10,274 nt of DNA from contig CANRLA010000045.1 of the NCBI GenBank assembly GCA_947631315.1, forward strand, positions 1 to 10,274. Reading direction: 5' to 3'. The position numbers were made by a program, and so were the translations under genes. This document shows, one piece after another, positions 7,682-10,274 of the stretch (position 1 is the stretch's first letter; each line of letters begins with the position of its first letter). This stretch comes from an uncultured Clostridia bacterium. GTDB taxonomy: Bacteria > Bacillota > Clostridia > TANB77 > CAG-508. A model generated the notes under the pieces. That model was not told where the DNA came from. It saw only the letters and a list, made by a program, of their open reading frames with translations, and searched no databases.

Positions 7682-7711
7682 AGATAGGGTATCTATATTT
7701 TAAAATATAGA
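7680..7711 (+). promoter_or_regulatory. Overlapping inverted repeats, possible operator
   Basis: Two perfect inverted repeats overlap the presumed start site. ATAGATA-GGG-TATCTAT spans 7680-7696 with 7-bp arms. A 20-bp continuous palindrome spans 7692-7711 (half site TCTATATTTT). The position between the -10 element and the ribosome binding site is typical of repressor sites. In RNA the second palindrome could also form a hairpin ending 4 nt before the AAAGGAGA site. The A-T content lowers the weight of the palindrome as evidence. Confidence 0.4.
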
Positions 7712-7730
7712 GATGAAAGGAGATACACTT

Positions 7731-7877
7731 ATGGATGAAAATATATTAGATATATCTGAAGAAGAACTAGAGGGCTTATCTGTAGAAGAACTTGTTGATT
7801 TAAAAGTAGATTTAGAAGATTTGATAGACAAAATTAACGACTTAATAGAAGAATGTGACGAAGTAATAAATTCATAA
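7731..7877 (+). CDS. Small, highly acidic protein of unknown function (48 aa)
   Basis: ATG 7731 is preceded at ideal distance by AAAGGAGA (7716-7723), and the frame ends at TAA 7875-7877. The product has 48 residues, 19 of them Asp or Glu against two Lys, giving a strongly negative charge. Leu, Ile and Val recur at heptad-like spacing from about residue 21 (LVDLKVDLEDLIDKINDLI), so a single amphipathic helix or short coiled coil is likely. There is one cysteine (C43), no signal peptide and no membrane segment. Context: the coiled-coil gene begins 15 nt after its stop and has its own ribosome binding site, so the two are almost certainly co-transcribed. The acidic helix may bind the lysine-rich partner, as a chaperone-like or regulatory subunit would; this is inference. 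I do not recognise the family. Confidence 0.7.
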   Translation: MDENILDISEEELEGLSVEELVDLKVDLEDLIDKINDLIEECDEVINS

Positions 7878-7892
7878 ATAAAGGAGGATGTA

Positions 7893-9014
7893 ATGAATTT
7901 AGAGGAAGTAAGTAACAATTATAAAAGCTTAAAAAGTAAGGTAGAAAATTGTAAAAAAGCTTATGAAAAATTAAATGGATTAGTTAAAAATCAAAAAGCA
8001 CTAATTGATATACAATATGGTAAAATGTTGATTGCTCGAGGAGAAGGTAAAGAGCAAGAAATGAATGCAGCAAAAGAAGAATTGGAAAAACTAAATAAAA
8101 GAATGAAAGAAATAGAAGAAAAGGCAAAAAAATTAAAAGAATCAATTGAAAAATCAAAGACAGAAATGGAAGATAAATTGCAAACAATTAAAGAAGACCC
8201 TGAAATAGGTCCACAAATTAATAAAGCATTACGAGCAAGATATGAAAGACAAGTAGATAAACTTAATAAAGAAAAGAGTGAAGTTGTTGGAAAAAAAGCA
8301 GGATTATTAATATTTAAAGACTTAGTCGCTGACCATCCAAATTTAAGTAATAATTTAAAGGAAATATTATATAGTGCTAGAGATATAAAAGAGATAAATA
8401 ATAAAATTGAAGAAAATCAGTATGTTGAAAATGGAGTTTTAAAATTTAAAGATGCTAACGTACAACAACAATTACAACAACAACTTACACAAGCTGATGA
8501 TAAATTACGAAAAAATAGCCAACTATTATTTGATTACTGTGATAAAAAACAAATAAATAAAGAGGAAGTCAAAAATTATATAAGTTTATTAGTTGACAAT
8601 GGAATGGTAGAAAAGCAAAGTGGAGAAATAAATATTGAAGCTACATTTAATAAAAATACTGTAAAACTAGATAAAGAAATAAACAGATATGATAAAAGAA
8701 TAAGTGAGTATTCATTACTAATAGAAAATCAAAAATCATTAGGAAATACCCAAAATGGGGATAAAATAAAATGGTGGCAATTTGGAAAAAAATTCAAAAA
8801 CTGGATGGAAATAAGAAAAAGAAAGAAATTACCACAACAATCTGCTCAAACTACTCAAAGTAAAAAAGAGGAAAAAGAGGAAAGAAAATCATTTAATAAA
8901 AACTTAAAATATGATATTGTTAGAGAAGCTATGGATCAACAACAAAAAGAGGATTTAAGAAATGCAAAACAACTTAGAAACCAAAATAGAGATGAAGCGG
9001 ATAGAGATAGATAA
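7893..9014 (+). CDS. Charged coiled-coil protein of unknown function
   Basis: A 373-residue protein with ribosome binding site AAGGAGG 5 nt before ATG 7893. Seen: an N-terminal region (about 1-135) dense in Lys/Glu with heptad-like hydrophobic spacing, expected to be a long coiled coil; a glutamine-rich stretch (QQQLQQQL, 191-198); a further helical region to about 285; a basic, aromatic segment (residues 291-314, with W294, W295 and W304 among many lysines) that could contact membrane lipid or nucleic acid; and a mixed-charge C-terminal tail (about 330-373) ending in repeated R/D/N. No signal peptide, transmembrane helix, nucleotide-binding or catalytic motif is visible. Context: second gene of an operon with the small acidic protein. 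No terminator is evident after it. A scaffold, phage-remnant or structural role are all possible; none is supported over the others. Confidence 0.7.
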   Translation: MNLEEVSNNYKSLKSKVENCKKAYEKLNGLVKNQKALIDIQYGKMLIARGEGKEQEMNAAKEELEKLNKRMKEIEEKAKKLKESIEKSKTEMEDKLQTIKEDPEIGPQINKALRARYERQVDKLNKEKSEVVGKKAGLLIFKDLVADHPNLSNNLKEILYSARDIKEINNKIEENQYVENGVLKFKDANVQQQLQQQLTQADDKLRKNSQLLFDYCDKKQINKEEVKNYISLLVDNGMVEKQSGEINIEATFNKNTVKLDKEINRYDKRISEYSLLIENQKSLGNTQNGDKIKWWQFGKKFKNWMEIRKRKKLPQQSAQTTQSKKEEKEERKSFNKNLKYDIVREAMDQQQKEDLRNAKQLRNQNRDEADRDR

Positions 9015-9079
9015 AGATAGTAATTAATCTAAAAACATTAGTACATAAAATATAAATTTATGGACAAAAAGAAAAAGTA

Positions 9080-9145
9080 AATGTAAATTCTTTAAAGTCA
9101 TAAATCCCTAAGAAAAAATTACTTAAAATAATTGACATTTACATT
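9080..9145 (+). repeat. 9-bp inverted repeat bracketing the rpsL promoter -35 region
   Basis: AATGTAAAT (9080-9088) is matched by its reverse complement ATTTACATT (9137-9145). The right arm starts on the last base of the -35 hexamer and fills the promoter spacer. The 48-bp separation would suit DNA looping or two separate half sites; the AT-rich setting makes chance plausible. Confidence 0.25.
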
Positions 9146-9160
9146 AATAGATGATAAAAT
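9132..9160 (+). promoter_or_regulatory. Sigma-A type promoter of the rpsL (str) operon
   Basis: A perfect TTGACA (9132-9137), a 17-nt spacer and TAAAAT (9155-9160; five of six matches). The expected start is near 9167, giving a leader of about 110 nt before rpsL. It is the best -35 in the window, as expected for a ribosomal-protein operon. Confidence 0.8.
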
Positions 9161-9209
9161 AATACTGTTATTTATAATGCAGAAATTATGCATTATGGAT
9201 AGCAGTATT
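9161..9209 (+). promoter_or_regulatory. Long hairpin at the 5' end of the rpsL leader
   Basis: Positions 9161-9181 pair with 9189-9209 as an unbroken 21-bp helix with a 7-nt loop (9182-9188); three pairs are G-U (9168-9202, 9172-9198, 9173-9197). The left arm begins right after the -10 element, so an RNA starting near 9167 still keeps 15 bp. Such 5' stems can stabilise mRNA or form part of a regulatory leader. No unbroken T-run follows, so it is a poor terminator. No known ribosomal-protein leader family is recognised. Confidence 0.6.
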
Positions 9210-9261
9210 TTATTCTGTATGATTTTACATCTACAAAATAAATATAAAAAAATTTTATATT

Positions 9262-9269
9262 AGGAGGTG
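9262..9269 (+). promoter_or_regulatory. Ribosome binding site of rpsL
   Basis: AGGAGGTG, a near-perfect anti-16S match, ends 8 nt before GTG 9278. It confirms the GTG start, from which the canonical S12 N-terminus PTINQLVRKGR follows directly. Confidence 0.9.
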
Positions 9270-9277
9270 AAATTTAA

Positions 9278-9691
9278 GTGCCAACAATTAATCAATTAGT
9301 AAGAAAAGGAAGAAAAGTTCCAACAACAAAATCAAAGAGCCCTGCTCTACAACATGGTTTTAACACTATGAAAAATAAACAAACAGATAAGAGAAGTCCT
9401 CAAAAAAGAGGTGTTTGCACAGTTGTTAAAACAGTTACACCTAAAAAACCAAACTCAGCATTAAGAAAAGTTGCGAGAGTAAGACTATCAAATGGTTATG
9501 AAGTAACATCTTATATTCCTGGTGAAGGACACAACTTACAAGAGCACAGTGTTGTTCTTATAAGAGGAGGAAGAGTAAAAGACCTACCTGGTGTTAGATA
9601 CCACATTATAAGAGGAACTTTAGATACAGCTGGTGTTAAAGATAGAATGCAAGCTAGATCTAAGTATGGAGCAAAGAAAGCTAAGAAATAA
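9278..9691 (+). CDS. rpsL: Small ribosomal subunit protein uS12
   Basis: A 137-residue protein, the standard length in Firmicutes. Seen: PTINQLVRKGRK at the start, SPQKRGVC (40-47), TPKKPNSALRK (54-64), GEGHNLQEHSVVLIRGGRVKDLPGVRYH (82 onward) and a basic SKYGAKKAKK tail. Known of the family: S12 sits at the decoding centre of the 30S subunit and controls accuracy. The residues tied to streptomycin resistance elsewhere, K56 (E. coli K42) and K101 (E. coli K87), are the sensitive wild-type form; D102 is the residue that RimO methylthiolates in some bacteria. Context: first gene of a str-type operon with its own promoter. The common upstream neighbours rpoB and rpoC are missing, and an unrelated coiled-coil gene stands there. 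The spacer to rpsG is unusually long. Confidence 0.98.
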   Translation: MPTINQLVRKGRKVPTTKSKSPALQHGFNTMKNKQTDKRSPQKRGVCTVVKTVTPKKPNSALRKVARVRLSNGYEVTSYIPGEGHNLQEHSVVLIRGGRVKDLPGVRYHIIRGTLDTAGVKDRMQARSKYGAKKAKK

Positions 9692-9728
9692 TATTTTTAT
9701 CAAAAGCAAGTATTACAAGGCAATCAAG

Positions 9729-9778
9729 ATAAAATTTTTGAAATAATACATATATATTGTATATTGAAAAAATTTTAT
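9729..9778 (+). other. Large AU-rich inverted repeat after rpsL
   Basis: An 11-bp perfect stem (9729-9739 with 9768-9778) encloses a 28-nt region that can pair further (ATACA 9746-9750 with TGTAT 9758-9762). No T tract follows, so it is not a standard terminator. It may be an mRNA processing or partial-attenuation site within the str operon; a purely compositional origin is possible. Confidence 0.4.
9738..9765 (+). promoter_or_regulatory. Possible internal promoter for rpsG
   Basis: TTGAAA (9738-9743) and TATATT (9760-9765) are 16 nt apart, each matching the consensus at five of six bases. It would start an RNA near 9772 with a leader of roughly 210 nt. It overlaps the AU-rich inverted repeat, so only one of the two readings may be real. 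Confidence 0.3.
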
Positions 9779-9854
9779 TCGAAGAACAACAAAGTAAGAC
9801 GAAGCTTTTCATAAAAATAAAAGAGAGTAGTGCAATATTAATTGATAAATTAAG

Positions 9855-9939
9855 TTAGTACTTAAATTTGAGATAGATTGCGCTATACGGAAAAGCATTA
9901 AAGGCTTTTCAGAGTACCTAGATGTTTAATTTACATCTA
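9855..9939 (+). promoter_or_regulatory. Candidate structured RNA upstream of rpsG (possible S7 control region)
   Basis: Several stems are possible. An outer stem pairs 9855-9862 with 9913-9921 (C9918 bulged). Inside it a small hairpin forms from ATAG (9873-9876) and CTAT (9883-9886), and a 7-bp hairpin from GAAAAGC (9890-9896) and GCTTTTC (9904-9910). Together they make a three-way junction. A downstream hairpin TAGATGT/ACATCTA (9919-9925 with 9933-9939) would compete with the outer stem. A second GCTTTTC at 9804-9810 can replace the one at 9904-9910. Known: in E. coli S7 represses its own synthesis by binding the rpsL-rpsG spacer. That this region does the same is inference. Confidence 0.4.
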
Positions 9940-9965
9940 AAATAAAAGATTAATAAAATCTAAAT

Positions 9966-9973
9966 AAGGAGGG
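9966..9973 (+). promoter_or_regulatory. Ribosome binding site of rpsG
   Basis: AAGGAGGG ends 7 nt before GTG 9981 and decides this start; the S7 N-terminus PRKGFIAKRDV follows directly. Confidence 0.88.
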
Positions 9974-9980
9974 AAGAATA

Positions 9981-10274
9981 GTGCCAAGAAAAGGATTTAT
10001 TGCAAAAAGAGATGTATTACCAGATCCAATTTATAATAGCAAAGTTGTTACAAAATTAGTAAACAATGTTATGCTTGATGGTAAGAAAACAGTTGCACAA
10101 AAAATTGTTTATAATGCATTTGAAGAAATAAAAGAAAAAACTGGAAGAGAACCTTTAGAAGTATTTGAAGAAGCTTTAAACAATGTAATGCCAGTTCTAG
10201 AAGTAAAAGCAAGAAGAATTGGTGGTGCAACATACCAAGTTCCACTTGAAATAAGACCTGAAAGAAGACAAACA
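9981..10274 (+). CDS. rpsG: Small ribosomal subunit protein uS7, N-terminal part (3' end cut by window)
   Basis: GTG start and 98 codons, open to the window edge; a full uS7 has about 156 residues. Seen: PRKGFIAKRDVLPDP, the LVNNVMLDGKKTVAQKIVYNAF helix region (about 32-53), and GGATYQVPLEIRPERRQT at the cut end, all classic for uS7. Known of the family: S7 is a primary binder of the 3' major domain of 16S rRNA, nucleates assembly of the 30S head and lines the E site. In E. coli it also acts as translational repressor of its operon. Context: second gene of the str operon; fusA and tuf would be expected next, beyond the window. The 289-nt spacer before it is far longer than ribosomal operon spacers usually are. 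Confidence 0.97.
   Translation, partial: MPRKGFIAKRDVLPDPIYNSKVVTKLVNNVMLDGKKTVAQKIVYNAFEEIKEKTGREPLEVFEEALNNVMPVLEVKARRIGGATYQVPLEIRPERRQT

Noticed and set aside
7700..7918. Minus-strand frame of 72 codons opposite the small acidic gene
   Set aside because: Its product is a Ser/Ile-rich mirror of the acidic gene's GAA/GAT codons and has no supported start; the + strand frame has an ideal ribosome binding site and operon context.
9015..9131. Terminator or small gene between the coiled-coil gene and the rpsL promoter
   Set aside because: No stem followed by a T-run and no frame with a ribosome binding site was found; apart from one arm of the 9-bp inverted repeat the stretch looks featureless.
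9879..9896. Resemblance of the rpsG leader to a piece of 16S rRNA helix 41, near the S7 binding site
   Set aside because: The likeness is short, needs gaps and rests on memory; it could be chance. Only a structural alignment of many leaders would make it meaningful.

Overview
The window is AT-rich, low-GC DNA. All genes lie on the + strand and open with strong AGGAGG-type ribosome binding sites, AGA is the usual arginine codon, and intrinsic terminators are present. Together with a multi-subunit pyruvate:ferredoxin oxidoreductase (anaerobic metabolism), a folate/FAD-dependent TrmFO and a Firmicutes-length 137-residue S12, this points to an anaerobic member of the Bacillota, most likely Clostridia. 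That placement is an inference; the sequence does not allow a genus call.

Layout. Positions 1-1774 hold the end of a por operon: the C-terminal part of the alpha subunit, then the complete TPP/iron-sulfur beta subunit, closed by a terminator at 1811-1841. A consensus promoter (1865-1893) then drives a large stand-alone SWIM zinc finger/SNF2 ATPase gene (1944-5378). Positions 5379-5542 are a leader that can fold. It precedes a small gene of 26-residue LRV/HEAT-like repeats (5543-6025), which ends in a strong terminator (6033-6066). trmFO (6138-7601) follows and has almost no recognisable ribosome binding site. Next comes a two-gene unit with palindromic, operator-like DNA at its start: a 48-residue, very acidic protein (7731-7877) and a 373-residue charged coiled-coil protein (7893-9014), neither recognised. 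The window ends in the start of a str ribosomal-protein operon: a consensus promoter, a leader with a 21-bp hairpin, rpsL (9278-9691), an unusually long 289-nt spacer with several possible RNA structures, and the first 98 codons of rpsG (9981 to the edge).

How the parts relate. These look like independent transcription units and not one pathway: central anaerobic carbon metabolism, a DNA/RNA translocase, tRNA T-loop methylation, two gene units of unknown function, and ribosome synthesis. The most interesting signals are non-coding or unassigned: the hairpin leader of rpsL, the long rpsL-rpsG spacer (the place where S7 feedback control acts in E. coli), and the acidic/coiled-coil pair behind its palindromes. 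I found no mobile element, CRISPR array, tRNA or rRNA.
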